NCBI RefSeq assembly: GCF_004102025.1 | Contig: NZ_CP025228.1 | Span: forward strand, 2,108,001-2,172,000 | Length of the DNA stretch: 64,000 nt | Origin: Actinomyces qiguomingii | GTDB lineage: Bacteria; Actinomycetota; Actinomycetes; Actinomycetales; Actinomycetaceae | Reading direction: 5' to 3' | In this document: one piece after another, positions 37,052-45,331 of the stretch | Layout: every line of letters starts with the position of its first letter | Position numbering within the stretch: the stretch's first letter is position 1 | Position numbers and translations under genes: made by a program | The notes under the pieces: model-generated | The model's database searches: none | Seen by the model: only the letters and a program-made list of their open reading frames with translations | What the model was told of the DNA's origin: nothing

Positions 37052-37408
37052 CTACGCGGGACTCGAAGGCCGACGCACGCGAAAGCGGCACCGACGCCGC
37101 GTCATCGATTCTGTAGATGATGCGGTAATCGCCCCGTCGCGCACTGTGGAGCCCGGCCAGCTCAAAGCACAGAGGCTGGCCGACGCGATGCGGATTGTCT
37201 CGCAGCGGATCCACTCGGTTAGCGCGGGGCGACTCAGGATGTCGAGCGTCTCCTCAAGTGACCCCAGGTCATCCGCAGAGATGACGACCGCCGCGGGGCG
37301 ACCGTGCTGGGTGATCGTTACACGGTTATGCTCCCGCTCCACCTGGCCGACGACCTCGGACAGGTGGTTCTTCACCTCCCGCAACGGCATGTCAGCGTCG
37401 ACCGACAT
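37052..37408 (-). pseudogene. Phd/YefM (RelB-like) antitoxin fused out of frame to toxin debris
   Basis: The N-terminal 63 residues (MSVDADMPLREVKNHLSEVV, then HGRPAAVVISADDLGSLEET) form a normal Phd/YefM DNA-binding domain. From about residue 64 (near 37219) the same DNA that codes for the RelE fragment is read in another frame (WIRCETIRIASA). A deletion has therefore joined the antitoxin to the toxin's 3' part. The DNA-binding half may still be made. The start at 37406-37408 gives the family N-terminus. Confidence 0.55.
37101..37214 (-). pseudogene. RelE-type toxin, C-terminal fragment
   Basis: The minus-strand frame reads MDPLRDNPHRVGQPLCFELA, then GLHSARRGDYRIIYRIDD, a clear match to the middle and late part of RelE/ParE-family mRNA interferases. 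The first ~45 residues are gone, and after YRIDD the sequence loses the family pattern, so the fragment cannot encode an active toxin. It adjoins the antitoxin remnant directly. Confidence 0.6.
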
Positions 37409-37465
37409 GGCAACGAATCTGGCCACAACACTGACGTGTACACGACTCATGCGCCGCGCAGACAC

Positions 37466-37500
37466 TTGACGAAGTTATACATACATGGTTGTCTGTAAGC
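37466..37500 (+). promoter_or_regulatory. tetR promoter and operator-like dyad, leaderless
   Basis: TTGACG (37466-37471) and TTGTCT (37489-37494) are 17 nt apart, and ATG follows 6 nt later at 37501. TACATACAT (37478-37486) with the later TGTAAG resembles AcrR-type operators and overlaps the spacer, fitting autorepression by the TetR protein. Confidence 0.5.
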
Positions 37501-38109
37501 ATGCGTCGCACCGCCGCCGAGGCCGCCGAGACCCGCCAGGCCGTCATCCGATCCGCCCTGCACCACTTCGCGAAGGACGGCTGGGAGGCCTGCTCGCTGG
37601 TGGAGGTGGCCCGCGGCGCCGACGTGACTCGCGGCGCCGTCTACCACCACTTCACCGGCAAGCGCGATCTGCTCGACGCCGTCCTGTCAGAGCAATGGCG
37701 CGACCAGGGGGAGGCGCTCCTCGCCGCGCTCGACGCCTCCGCGGCCCCAGAGGTGCGGCTCACGGCGTTCCTGGCGGACTACCTGCGCAGACTTCATGGG
37801 GACACGGCCTTCCGCGAACTCGCCGTCGTCACCGTTCTCGTAGCGCCGCAGGCACCGGCGATCAAGTCCGCAATGGAGCAGAAGGAGGCGGCACTCGCGC
37901 GGTGGTCGGCGCTGCTCATCGGGCTTCTGACCGAGTGCGAGGAGCGGCTGCGCGCTCCGCTAGACATCGCCCGGTTCAACATCACGTCATTCCTGTACGG
38001 CGCCACGCTCACCGCGGCGCTCACACCAGACGACCTGCCCGAGCCCAAGTGCTGCGAGGCTACGGCGCATGCCCTGGTAGCGGGACTGATAGCCGTGGAA
38101 TCGGTCTGA
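37501..38109 (+). CDS. TetR-family regulator
   Basis: This 202-aa protein has an N-terminal TetR HTH (TRQAVIRSALHHFAKDGWEA followed by VARGADVTRGAVYHHFTGKRDLLDAV) and an all-helical ligand domain. It precedes an MFS efflux gene by 18 nt and most likely represses both. The ATG at 37501 follows a -10-like hexamer by 6 nt; an upstream GTG (37489) lies inside that hexamer region and is not favoured. Confidence 0.92.
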   Translation: MRRTAAEAAETRQAVIRSALHHFAKDGWEACSLVEVARGADVTRGAVYHHFTGKRDLLDAVLSEQWRDQGEALLAALDASAAPEVRLTAFLADYLRRLHGDTAFRELAVVTVLVAPQAPAIKSAMEQKEAALARWSALLIGLLTECEERLRAPLDIARFNITSFLYGATLTAALTPDDLPEPKCCEATAHALVAGLIAVESV

Positions 38110-38127
38110 CACCAAAGAAGGACTGTC

Positions 38128-39318
38128 ATGCAACCATCGTCATCCGACACCACAACCAGCCCACGCATGGCCGTCGTGGTCGCCTGCGTCGCCCTGTTCA
38201 CCGACATGCTCGTCTACGGGATTCTCATCCCGGTACTCCCGCTGCTCCGCGCCGTGACCGAGGCCGGCCCCTCGGCAACCGGCCTGCTCTTCGCCGCCTA
38301 TGCGGCCGCACTGGTGATAGTCACTCCTATCGCCGGGCGAGTTGTGGACAAACGCGGTCCTCGCGGGCCGCTGCTCGCCGCATTGGTGGGCCTGGCAGGC
38401 GCGTGTCTGCTGTTCACCATCGGTGGTCCTTACTGGTTGCTTCTGACGGCCCGCACGCTCCAGGGAGCCGCCGCCGGATTGAGCTGGGTGGCCGGGCTGT
38501 CACTGATCGCCGCCACCGTACCTCTGCGGCAACGCGGGACCTATCTCGGACTGGCAATGAGCATGGTTTCGGTCGGCGTACTGGCCGGTCCGCCCCTGGC
38601 GGGCTGGTTGGCAGGGCTCGGAGGGCATTCGGCTCCCTTCCTCTGTGCGACCGCGCTACTGGTGATCGACGGTGTACTGCGGATTGTCTTCATCCGTTCG
38701 GACCCGCCACCCGATGACGACCCCGCCACCGCGATGGACGTGTTGCGCACGCCCGGATGCTGGCCAGTAGTCGCGCTGATTCTCTTCGGCGCCACCGTCA
38801 CTTCCTGCATTGAGCCGGTTCTCCCCACGCACCTGGCGGAGGCATTCGGCACCGGCCCCACCGGCATCGGCCTGCTGTTCGCGCTGCTGACCCTAGTCGG
38901 CGCCTGTCTGAACCCATTGGTCGGAGCCTGTCTGCCACACGTATCACCAAGGGGGCTGACCTTACTGGGCGCCGCCGCCGCAGCCGTAGGCCTGGTTCTG
39001 GTGGGAATCGGGCCGAGCCTCCCAGTAGTCATCACCGGACTGGTTTGTCTGGGCGGCGCAATCGCCCTCCTGGTGGCACCGGCAGGTGCACTAATAGGCG
39101 TTCAGGGAGCCATGGCCACACCTCCCGCTATCGGCGGCGCCTACTCCCTCTACAACCTGGCTTACGCCGGAGGTCTATTCATTGGCCCTACCCTGAGTGG
39201 CGCGCTCACCGAGGGGATCGGCTTTGCAGGTGCCTGCCTGGCGCTGGCGGTCGTCGTAGCGCCCGCCGCCGCGATACTCGCCCGGTTGCCGCGCAAGTTC
39301 GCGGTCATGCCCGGGTGA
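38128..39318 (+). CDS. Major facilitator superfamily drug efflux transporter
   Basis: This 396-aa protein has about twelve membrane segments. The motif-A-like loop VDKRGPRGPLLAAL follows TM2, and GLLFAAYAAALVIVTPIAGR is typical of drug:H+ antiporters. It exports small hydrophobic compounds, probably the TetR inducer. AGAAGG lies 6 nt before the ATG, and it is co-transcribed with tetR. Confidence 0.9.
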   Translation: MQPSSSDTTTSPRMAVVVACVALFTDMLVYGILIPVLPLLRAVTEAGPSATGLLFAAYAAALVIVTPIAGRVVDKRGPRGPLLAALVGLAGACLLFTIGGPYWLLLTARTLQGAAAGLSWVAGLSLIAATVPLRQRGTYLGLAMSMVSVGVLAGPPLAGWLAGLGGHSAPFLCATALLVIDGVLRIVFIRSDPPPDDDPATAMDVLRTPGCWPVVALILFGATVTSCIEPVLPTHLAEAFGTGPTGIGLLFALLTLVGACLNPLVGACLPHVSPRGLTLLGAAAAAVGLVLVGIGPSLPVVITGLVCLGGAIALLVAPAGALIGVQGAMATPPAIGGAYSLYNLAYAGGLFIGPTLSGALTEGIGFAGACLALAVVVAPAAAILARLPRKFAVMPG

Positions 39319-39457
39319 AACTGTCCGGATTCGGCATGAACGGCGTCGACCGACCAAGAACTACCCAAAGAATACGCATGATTCCAACATTCCTGAAAAC
39401 GCAGACCGGCGCGCCAGCTCCGTTCGTGCCGATCTTGGACATTTCGGCCCCGTACTG

Positions 39458-40372
39458 TCAGTCGCCGTCAGAGCGCGACTCGGCATCCGGTTCGAAGCCC
39501 TCGTCACCCTCAGGCGCCCCCTCGGTGTCCTCCGCATCTTCTTCTTCCGCATCCTCCGGCTCCTCCGGTGGCTCGGGTACCTCGACGTCGGGGGCGGGCC
39601 GACCGCCGGGGGCCTCGACCGGGGCCGCGGAGGGCCGCTTGGCGGCAAGCTCCTCAAGCATCTCCTCGACAACCTCCGCGGCCGTCTTCTTCTCCGCGTC
39701 CATCGCCTTCTTCACGTCCGCGGCATACAGGTCCACGTACTCCTGACCGGACAGGGACATCAGCGCATACATGATCTCGTCGGTTATGGAGCGCAGCACG
39801 AAGCGGTCGTTCTCCAGGCCCTGGTAGCGGGAGAAGTCCAGTGGCTCACCAATGACGATGCCCACGCGGTGCCGGGTGGAGGGCACCACCTGCCCGATGG
39901 GTTGAGCGAGGTTGGAGCCGATCATGGCCACCGGAATCACCGGAGCACCGGTGGCCAGAGTGACTCTAGCCACCCCGGTCTTGCCGCGGTACAGACGTCC
40001 GTCGGGGCTGCGCGTGCCCTCGGGGTAGATGCCGAACAGCTCACCCGAACGCAAGCGGTCGATACCCGCCTGCAGAGCCGCCTGGGAGGCCTTGCCCCCG
40101 GAACGGTCCACAGGGATGGTGCCGACGGCGGTCATGAAGTTCTTCACCGCCCAACCCTTGACTCCCCTGCCGGTGAAGTAATCGGACTTGCCGATGAAGG
40201 CGACCTCACGATCCACCAGTAGCGGCAGGAAGAAGGAGTCGATTACCGCCAGATGGTTGGAGGCCAGGATGGCGGCGCCCTCGGCGGGGATATTCTCCTC
40301 GCCGCGGATCCAGGGCTGATAGAGCATCTCCATGGCCGGGCCGACGGCGGCCTTGATACCTCGGTACCCCAA
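39458..40372 (-). CDS. 1-acyl-glycerol-3-phosphate acyltransferase (PlsC-like)
   Basis: This 304-aa acyltransferase makes phosphatidic acid. It has the catalytic HX4D in ASNHLAVIDSFFLP, the second block FMTAVGTIPVDRSGGKAS and the glycerophosphate-binding GIYPEGTRSPDGRLYRGKTG. The C-terminal ~75 residues are an acidic, low-complexity tail (many Glu/Asp/Pro) beyond the usual domain. The start is TTG at 40370-40372, supported by a strong AGGAGG at 7 nt. It is convergent with the MFS gene and divergent from the exonuclease gene. Confidence 0.92.
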   Translation of the reverse strand: MGYRGIKAAVGPAMEMLYQPWIRGEENIPAEGAAILASNHLAVIDSFFLPLLVDREVAFIGKSDYFTGRGVKGWAVKNFMTAVGTIPVDRSGGKASQAALQAGIDRLRSGELFGIYPEGTRSPDGRLYRGKTGVARVTLATGAPVIPVAMIGSNLAQPIGQVVPSTRHRVGIVIGEPLDFSRYQGLENDRFVLRSITDEIMYALMSLSGQEYVDLYAADVKKAMDAEKKTAAEVVEEMLEELAAKRPSAAPVEAPGGRPAPDVEVPEPPEEPEDAEEEDAEDTEGAPEGDEGFEPDAESRSDGD

Positions 40373-40469
40373 CGTGGGACCTCCTGTGCTGCGGCGGGCG
40401 AGACGTCGCCGGGCCGTCCGGGTACGCCCGCCGGGCGTGTCCGCGGCTGGATCGGCTGCTCATAGAGTC

Positions 40470-40481
40470 TAGCCTCGCGAT
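40470..40481 (+). promoter_or_regulatory. Leaderless promoter of the exonuclease gene
   Basis: TAGCCT (40470-40475) is followed by 6 nt and the GTG at 40482. It shares the hexamer with the polyprenyl synthetase and ABC exporter promoters. Confidence 0.5.
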
Positions 40482-42236
40482 GTGCCCTTAGAAGCGCTCT
40501 CGCCCCATCCGCCCGCAAGCACTGCACCCGGTGACGATGGCGGCCGCGGGCACACTGGGCCGGTACGGCGTCATATTCAGCCTTCTTTCGCGGATATGGG
40601 CACACCGCTGCGCGAGGTTACCTTCGTGGTCGTCGACCTGGAGACCACGGGCGGCGTTCCGGGTGCCCACGCCATCACCGAGATCGGTGCGGTGAAAGTG
40701 CGCGGCGGCGTGGTGGATTCGGAATACTCCACGCTCGTAAATCCCGGCGCCGCGATCCCCGCACAGATCACGCTCCTGACCGGCATCACCAATGCCATGG
40801 TGGCCGACGCCCCGCCGACCGAACAGGCGCTGGCGGCCTTCCTGCAATGGGCGGGGCTGCAGGAGCCGGCAACGGTGGCGGTGGCCCACAATGCCCGCTT
40901 CGATCTCGGCCACTTGCGCGGGGCGGCCCGCGCGTTGGGTCTGGACTGGCACGAACCGAGGGTGATCGACACCCTGGCTCTAGCCCGTAGGGCCTGGACC
41001 AGGACGGATGTGCCCAATCACAAGCTGGGCACCCTGGCGGCGTTCGTGGGTTCACCGACCTCGCCCGCCCACCGGGCCCTGGACGACGCCCGTGCCACCG
41101 TGCACGTGTTGCACGCCGCTCTTGAGGCGCTGGCGCCACTCGGTGTGACCCACCTGGAGGACCTGGCCACCGCCACCGACCCCGTGCCCGCATCCCGTCG
41201 GGTCAAGAGCCGACTCGCCGACGACCTGCCGGCCACTCCCGGCGTGTATCAGTTCCTATCCCCCGCCGGTCAGGTGCTGTACGTGGGCAGCGCCGTGAAC
41301 CTGCATCGGCGGGTGCGCTCCTACTTCACGGCCGCGGAGAAACGCACCAAGGTGGCGCGCATGCTGGACACGGCCGTGGCGGTGCGGGTGATCGAAACGC
41401 CCACGGAGGTGGAGGCCCGCGTGCGCGAGTTGCGGCTGATTGCCGAACTCGACCCGCCGGTCAACCGACATTCTCGCTCACCACAGCGCCGCCCCTGGCT
41501 GCACCTGGTCAGATCCCCACGCCCGCGGCTGGCCCTGACCACCGTGCTGCCGCTCGAGGAGGCGAACAGCGCCGTCGGCCCCTTCCCCTCACGCAGCGCG
41601 GCCTTACAGGCGCAGCGGGCCGCCGAGTCGGTGCTGCGCCTGGATCCCTGGGACGGGCTCTCCAGCCACACGGTGCGTCGCGACGATTCCCCCGCCGACG
41701 CCGAGGTCGCCGCTCGGGCGCTGGCAGGGGAGATCGACCTGGTGGCCCTTCCGCTGCTGGAGCGGATAAATGCGCTGTCAGCTGCGCAGCGCTATGAGGA
41801 GGCGGGAATGTGGACCCGCCGGCTGCGGGCGCTGTTGCTGGGAGTGTGCCGGGCGGAGAAGATCCGGCCATTGCTGACCTGCCCGCAGCTGATGGCGGCC
41901 CGACGTCGCAGTGGTGGAGGCTGGGAGCTGGTGAACGTGCGTTGGGGACGTCTGGCCGGCTCGGCGATCACCCCGCCCGGCGCTGATCCGCGCCCCATGA
42001 TTGCCACTGTGCGCGCCACCGCGCAGGTGGTGGATAGACCGGGACGTGTCGGAGCGGATACGAGTGTGGAGGAGACGGCGCTGCTGGCCGACTGGGTGCT
42101 TGACGCCGGAGCCCGGCTCGTGCAGGTCGAAGGGCTCGACGACGACGCGGGCTCAGCCTGTTCAAATCCGGTTTCGCTGTGCTGGCCGGTGGGGGCCGCC
42201 GCCCGCCACCGGCGGGTAATTGAGGCGGAGGTCTAG
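40482..42236 (+). CDS. DEDD 3'-5' exonuclease fused to a GIY-YIG endonuclease domain
   Basis: This 584-aa protein joins a DnaQ-like exonuclease (FVVVDLETTGG, about residue 50; AHNARFDLGHLRGAARALG; HRALDDARATVHVL) to a UvrC/Cho-like GIY-YIG nuclease (PGVYQFLSPAGQVLYVGSAV then LHRRVRSYFT) and a C-terminal helical region. This fusion is known in actinobacteria and is thought to act in DNA repair, though it is poorly characterised. The N-terminal ~40 residues are poorly conserved-looking; a leaderless GTG at 40482 supports them, but the ATG at 40596 (MGTPLREVTFVVVDLETTGG) would give the minimal domain. Confidence 0.88.
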   Translation: MPLEALSPHPPASTAPGDDGGRGHTGPVRRHIQPSFADMGTPLREVTFVVVDLETTGGVPGAHAITEIGAVKVRGGVVDSEYSTLVNPGAAIPAQITLLTGITNAMVADAPPTEQALAAFLQWAGLQEPATVAVAHNARFDLGHLRGAARALGLDWHEPRVIDTLALARRAWTRTDVPNHKLGTLAAFVGSPTSPAHRALDDARATVHVLHAALEALAPLGVTHLEDLATATDPVPASRRVKSRLADDLPATPGVYQFLSPAGQVLYVGSAVNLHRRVRSYFTAAEKRTKVARMLDTAVAVRVIETPTEVEARVRELRLIAELDPPVNRHSRSPQRRPWLHLVRSPRPRLALTTVLPLEEANSAVGPFPSRSAALQAQRAAESVLRLDPWDGLSSHTVRRDDSPADAEVAARALAGEIDLVALPLLERINALSAAQRYEEAGMWTRRLRALLLGVCRAEKIRPLLTCPQLMAARRRSGGGWELVNVRWGRLAGSAITPPGADPRPMIATVRATAQVVDRPGRVGADTSVEETALLADWVLDAGARLVQVEGLDDDAGSACSNPVSLCWPVGAAARHRRVIEAEV

Positions 42237-42251
42237 CTGCAAGTTGTGCAT

Positions 42252-42275
42252 CCACGCGGCGCCGCCCCCGCGTGG
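42252..42275. terminator. Bidirectional terminator hairpin
   Basis: CCACGCGG (42252-42259) and CCGCGTGG (42268-42275) form an 8-bp stem with an 8-nt loop between the convergent exonuclease and REC-like genes. Confidence 0.55.
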
Positions 42276-42285
42276 TCGACTGGTC

Positions 42286-42729
42286 TCAGCCGGCTGGAGT
42301 CACCGAGCCACGGCGAGCACGTAGCGCCTTGGTCACGCCCTGTTGCAAAGTCTCCGGGTCCAATGGCCGCGGCACTACCACCTCCGCCTTGGACCAGGCC
42401 GCCAACCAATCGTCCTGCGGACGGGCGGTCAGCAGTACCACTGGGGGCCGCCGGTCCAATTCGGTGAACAACTCATGGGCCAGACCCATGCCGCCCAGTT
42501 TCTTCGTCTCGGCGTCCAGCACGAGAGCGGCGAAAGGGGCGTCACCGGCCTGCTGGCGGTCCTTGATGGCCAGGCGGACCCCGTCGGCGGTGGCCGCCTC
42601 GGTCCAGGACACCAGCGGCATGCCCTTGGCGGGGCGGCGTCCCACGCCGTCGATCACCTGTTTGCGCACGGTAGCGTCATCGGAGAAGACAAGGAGATCG
42701 AGGGTGGCGGGCTGCACCTGGTCGGTCAT
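42286..42729 (-). CDS. Stand-alone REC (response regulator receiver)-like protein
   Basis: This 147-aa protein follows the CheY-like fold with no output domain. The acidic pocket is DD (17-18, LLVFSDDATVR), the phospho-acceptor position is Asp72 (ALVLDAETKK) and the switch Thr is Thr101 (VVLLTARPQDDW). The usually invariant Lys is Arg121 (VVPRPLDPET), so phosphotransfer may be altered. No histidine kinase is nearby. The start at 42729 has GGAGG 5-7 nt upstream. The role is unknown. Confidence 0.65.
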   Translation of the reverse strand: MTDQVQPATLDLLVFSDDATVRKQVIDGVGRRPAKGMPLVSWTEAATADGVRLAIKDRQQAGDAPFAALVLDAETKKLGGMGLAHELFTELDRRPPVVLLTARPQDDWLAAWSKAEVVVPRPLDPETLQQGVTKALRARRGSVTPAG

Positions 42730-42914
42730 GGGGTCCTCCTGTGGGCGACGGGCTTTAGCGCTAAGTGTAATCGCGTCGCCTGGGCGCGCCCACTCTTCTT
42801 TGCGGACCGATCACCGTCTACCATGAATTCGGTCTAGGACTTCAGTCTCACACATGAGTCTGTGGCCTCGACCATCAGCACACACCACCGTATTCACCGC
42901 GAGGCAGGACCGCA

Positions 42915-43562
42915 ATGACCGCACCGACGGACGCCACCACACCGCAGTACACGCTGCCAGAGCTCCCCTATGACTATGCAGCCCTGGAGCCGCACATCTC
43001 CGGACGCATCATGGAGCTGCATCACGACCGCCACCATGCCGCCTATGTCACCGGCGCCAACACCGCCCTGCAGCAGCTGGCCGCCGCGCGTGCCGACGGC
43101 GACTTCGCCGCCATCAACCTGTGGGAGAAGAACCTCGCCTTCAACCTCGGCGGGCACATCAACCACTCGATTTTCTGGAAGAACCTGTCTCCTAACGGCG
43201 GCGGCGAACCCGAGGGCGAGTTGGCGCAGGCCATCAAAGACTCCTTTGGCTCCTTCGCCGCCCTCAAGCAGCAGTTGAACGCCGCTGCACTGGGCATCCA
43301 AGGCTCCGGCTGGGCGGTGCTGGCCTACGATTCCGTTTCCGGGCGTCTGGTCACCTTCCAGTTGTTCGATCAGCAGGGCAACGTCCCTGTAGGCACGATC
43401 CCGCTGTTGCAGATCGACATGTGGGAGCACGCCTTCTACCTGGACTACCTCAACGTCAAGGCGGACTACCTGGCGGCCGTCTGGCAGGTGGTGAACTGGG
43501 AGGACGTCTCGCAGCGCCTGGCCGATGCCGTGGCCCGCACCGAAGCCCTGATCGTGCGCTGA
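42915..43562 (+). CDS. sodA: Superoxide dismutase (Mn/Fe)
   Basis: This 215-aa enzyme dismutates superoxide in the cytosol. Metal ligands and core motifs are present: His in HHDRHHAAYVTG, His in GGHINHSIFWKNL, and Asp/His in IDMWEHAFYLDYLNVKADYL. GGGEPEGEL and the Mn-type Gly/Gln pattern (GSGWAVLAYD) suggest manganese or cambialistic use, not proven. The ATG at 42915 follows CAGGAC. It is monocistronic, ending at a strong hairpin. Confidence 0.96.
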   Translation: MTAPTDATTPQYTLPELPYDYAALEPHISGRIMELHHDRHHAAYVTGANTALQQLAAARADGDFAAINLWEKNLAFNLGGHINHSIFWKNLSPNGGGEPEGELAQAIKDSFGSFAALKQQLNAAALGIQGSGWAVLAYDSVSGRLVTFQLFDQQGNVPVGTIPLLQIDMWEHAFYLDYLNVKADYLAAVWQVVNWEDVSQRLADAVARTEALIVR

Positions 43563-43578
43563 GGCGCAGGCATAACCG

Positions 43579-43617
43579 GGGGGCGTGCGCGCCGTTGTCT
43601 TCGGCGTGCACGCCCCC
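43579..43617. terminator. Strong bidirectional terminator after sodA
   Basis: A 16-bp stem with one G-T pair is formed by GGGGGCGTGCGCGCCG (43579-43594) and CGGCGTGCACGCCCCC (43602-43617), loop TTGTCTT, between convergent sodA and the FKBP gene. Confidence 0.75.
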
Positions 43618-43639
43618 GAATGTTATGGACGCCCGGGTC

Positions 43640-44647
43640 CTACAGCACTGCCGCCACGTCCACCACGAATGCAGTTGCGATGGTTCCCTGAGACTCATCG
43701 CCGGGAACAAGAATCACCACGCGGGACCCGACCGGAACGCCGACCAAGCCACCGATGATGGGCGAGTCCTGTGAGATCACAGTGGGCTGCGGCACTCCCT
43801 CCTCCCAGGAAGACTGGAAGGAGTCCGGATTGGTCCAGTTGACCGCCGCCGTCTCCAGCACCACGTAATCACCGTCTGCAATCGTCTCCCCGTTGCCACG
43901 GGCCGTCACCACAGTCTCCACCGCCGTGGGCTCGGCGGCGCCTTCGGCAACAGAGACCGTGGGCGCCGTCCCCAGATCGCCGGTGACTGTGACGCCGCGC
44001 TGTGCCAGCGTCTGCTCGGCTTGCGGATCGGCCACCGCATCCTTTGATGCCGCCTGCGCCCCTTCAGACGCCTCAGCGAGCTCGCTCTGGGTAAGCACGC
44101 GTTCGATCTCGACCACGAACACCAGCGGTCCGGAAGGAGAGTTCGGTGCTGCCGCGGGCTGGCCATAGGCCAGTTCCGCCGGAATCGCCAACTCCAGGCG
44201 GTCGCCGGCGCGGTGTCCGGTCAGGCCGCAGCGCCAGCCGGAGATCACCCCCTGCAGGCTGAACGGCGTCGCCTCTCCGCGGGCGTAAGAGGAATCAAAT
44301 GTCTCGGTCGCCCCCCACTCCCAGCCGGCGTAGTTGGCCACAACGATGGAGTCCTCGGCGGCCTGCGTGCCCTCGCCCGCTTCAAGGGTCTTGACGGTCA
44401 GGTTCGCCGGTGCGTCTGCCTGACCCCAGGATATGGTCGGTTCGTTCCCGGCATCACCGGTGAGCGTGGGCAGGGAGTCGGCGTCGCTGTCAACGGTGAG
44501 CTTGGAACAGTCGACGTTGGTCAACACGGCAATGGGGGCATCGGCCGAGGCCGTTGCCGCAGCATCACCGGAAGAGTCGGAACAGCCCGTCAGCGCCAGG
44601 CAGGCGGAAAGGGCCAGTGCGGGCAGCACGGTCGCGGCACGGCGCAA
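43640..44647 (-). CDS. FKBP-type peptidyl-prolyl isomerase lipoprotein
   Basis: This 335-aa lipoprotein has the signal MRRAATVLPALALSACLALTG ending in the lipobox LTGC, so it is tethered outside the membrane. A first FKBP domain (about residues 80-185) contains GWEWGATETFDSSYARGEAT and GWRCGLTGHRAGDRLELAIP, then LAYGQ. A second, degenerate FKBP-like half follows (GDYVVLETAAVNWTNPDSFQ, GSRVVILVPGD). The family helps fold secreted proteins. I place the start at TTG 44645-44647, which follows AAGGAG by 6 nt; a longer frame is open but would ruin the signal peptide. Confidence 0.88.
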   Translation of the reverse strand: MRRAATVLPALALSACLALTGCSDSSGDAAATASADAPIAVLTNVDCSKLTVDSDADSLPTLTGDAGNEPTISWGQADAPANLTVKTLEAGEGTQAAEDSIVVANYAGWEWGATETFDSSYARGEATPFSLQGVISGWRCGLTGHRAGDRLELAIPAELAYGQPAAAPNSPSGPLVFVVEIERVLTQSELAEASEGAQAASKDAVADPQAEQTLAQRGVTVTGDLGTAPTVSVAEGAAEPTAVETVVTARGNGETIADGDYVVLETAAVNWTNPDSFQSSWEEGVPQPTVISQDSPIIGGLVGVPVGSRVVILVPGDESQGTIATAFVVDVAAVL

Positions 44648-44793
44648 TCTTTTCTCCTTATGTGCTTGCGGATGCCGACGGGAGGGACGGGCTACGAGTG
44701 TCAGCCGCGCCACCCCGTCGCATTACAGAACCGACACCCGTAGGGGTCGGTGACAGGTGGGGCCGGTCAGCGCCCGGTTGGGCGCTCAATGGA

Positions 44794-45195
44794 TCAGTGG
44801 AAGGACTCTCCGCAGGCGCAGGTACCCACCGCATTGGGGTTGTCGATGGTAAAACCCTGCTTCTCGATCGTGTCGGCGAAGTCGATGGTGGCGCCATTCA
44901 GGTAGGGCACGCTCATCCGGTCCACCACCACCTCCACGGACGCGAGTTCAGCGTCACCGGTAGCGAACGAGCGGATGGCGTCGCCATCAAGGACGCGCTC
45001 ATCGAAGTAGAGCTGGTAGACCAGTCCGGAGCAGCCGCCCGGCTGCACGGCCACTCGCAGACGCAGGTCGTCACGCCCCTCCTGGGTCAGCAAGCCGGCC
45101 ACCTTCGCAGCAGCGGCCTCGGTCAGCAGCACCTCGTGTGCGGGGGCTCCGGTTGTCGTGTCGCTAGAAGCGTCGGTCAGGGTGTTCTGAGCCAT
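44794..45195 (-). CDS. erpA: A-type Fe-S carrier protein (ErpA/HesB family)
   Basis: This 133-aa protein has the three invariant cysteines of A-type carriers, one in QPGGCSGLVYQLYF and two in VGTCACGESFH. It carries Fe-S clusters from the SUF scaffold (8.1-14.7 kb) to client apoproteins. The N-terminal ~20 residues are variable. AGGAGGAG precedes the ATG. It is monocistronic, upstream of the FKBP gene on the same strand with a gap of about 146 nt. Confidence 0.94.
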   Translation of the reverse strand: MAQNTLTDASSDTTTGAPAHEVLLTEAAAAKVAGLLTQEGRDDLRLRVAVQPGGCSGLVYQLYFDERVLDGDAIRSFATGDAELASVEVVVDRMSVPYLNGATIDFADTIEKQGFTIDNPNAVGTCACGESFH

Positions 45196-45331
45196 GTCTG
45201 TCTCCTCCTAATGGGTGCCTTGCACCGGGGCGAACACGCCGACGGTTCAGGATGTTCCCCTCACCTTACGTCCTACCGCCTGGTGGATGGGAACACCGCC
45301 AGCAGTGATCGCACTCACCGTCACATGCACG

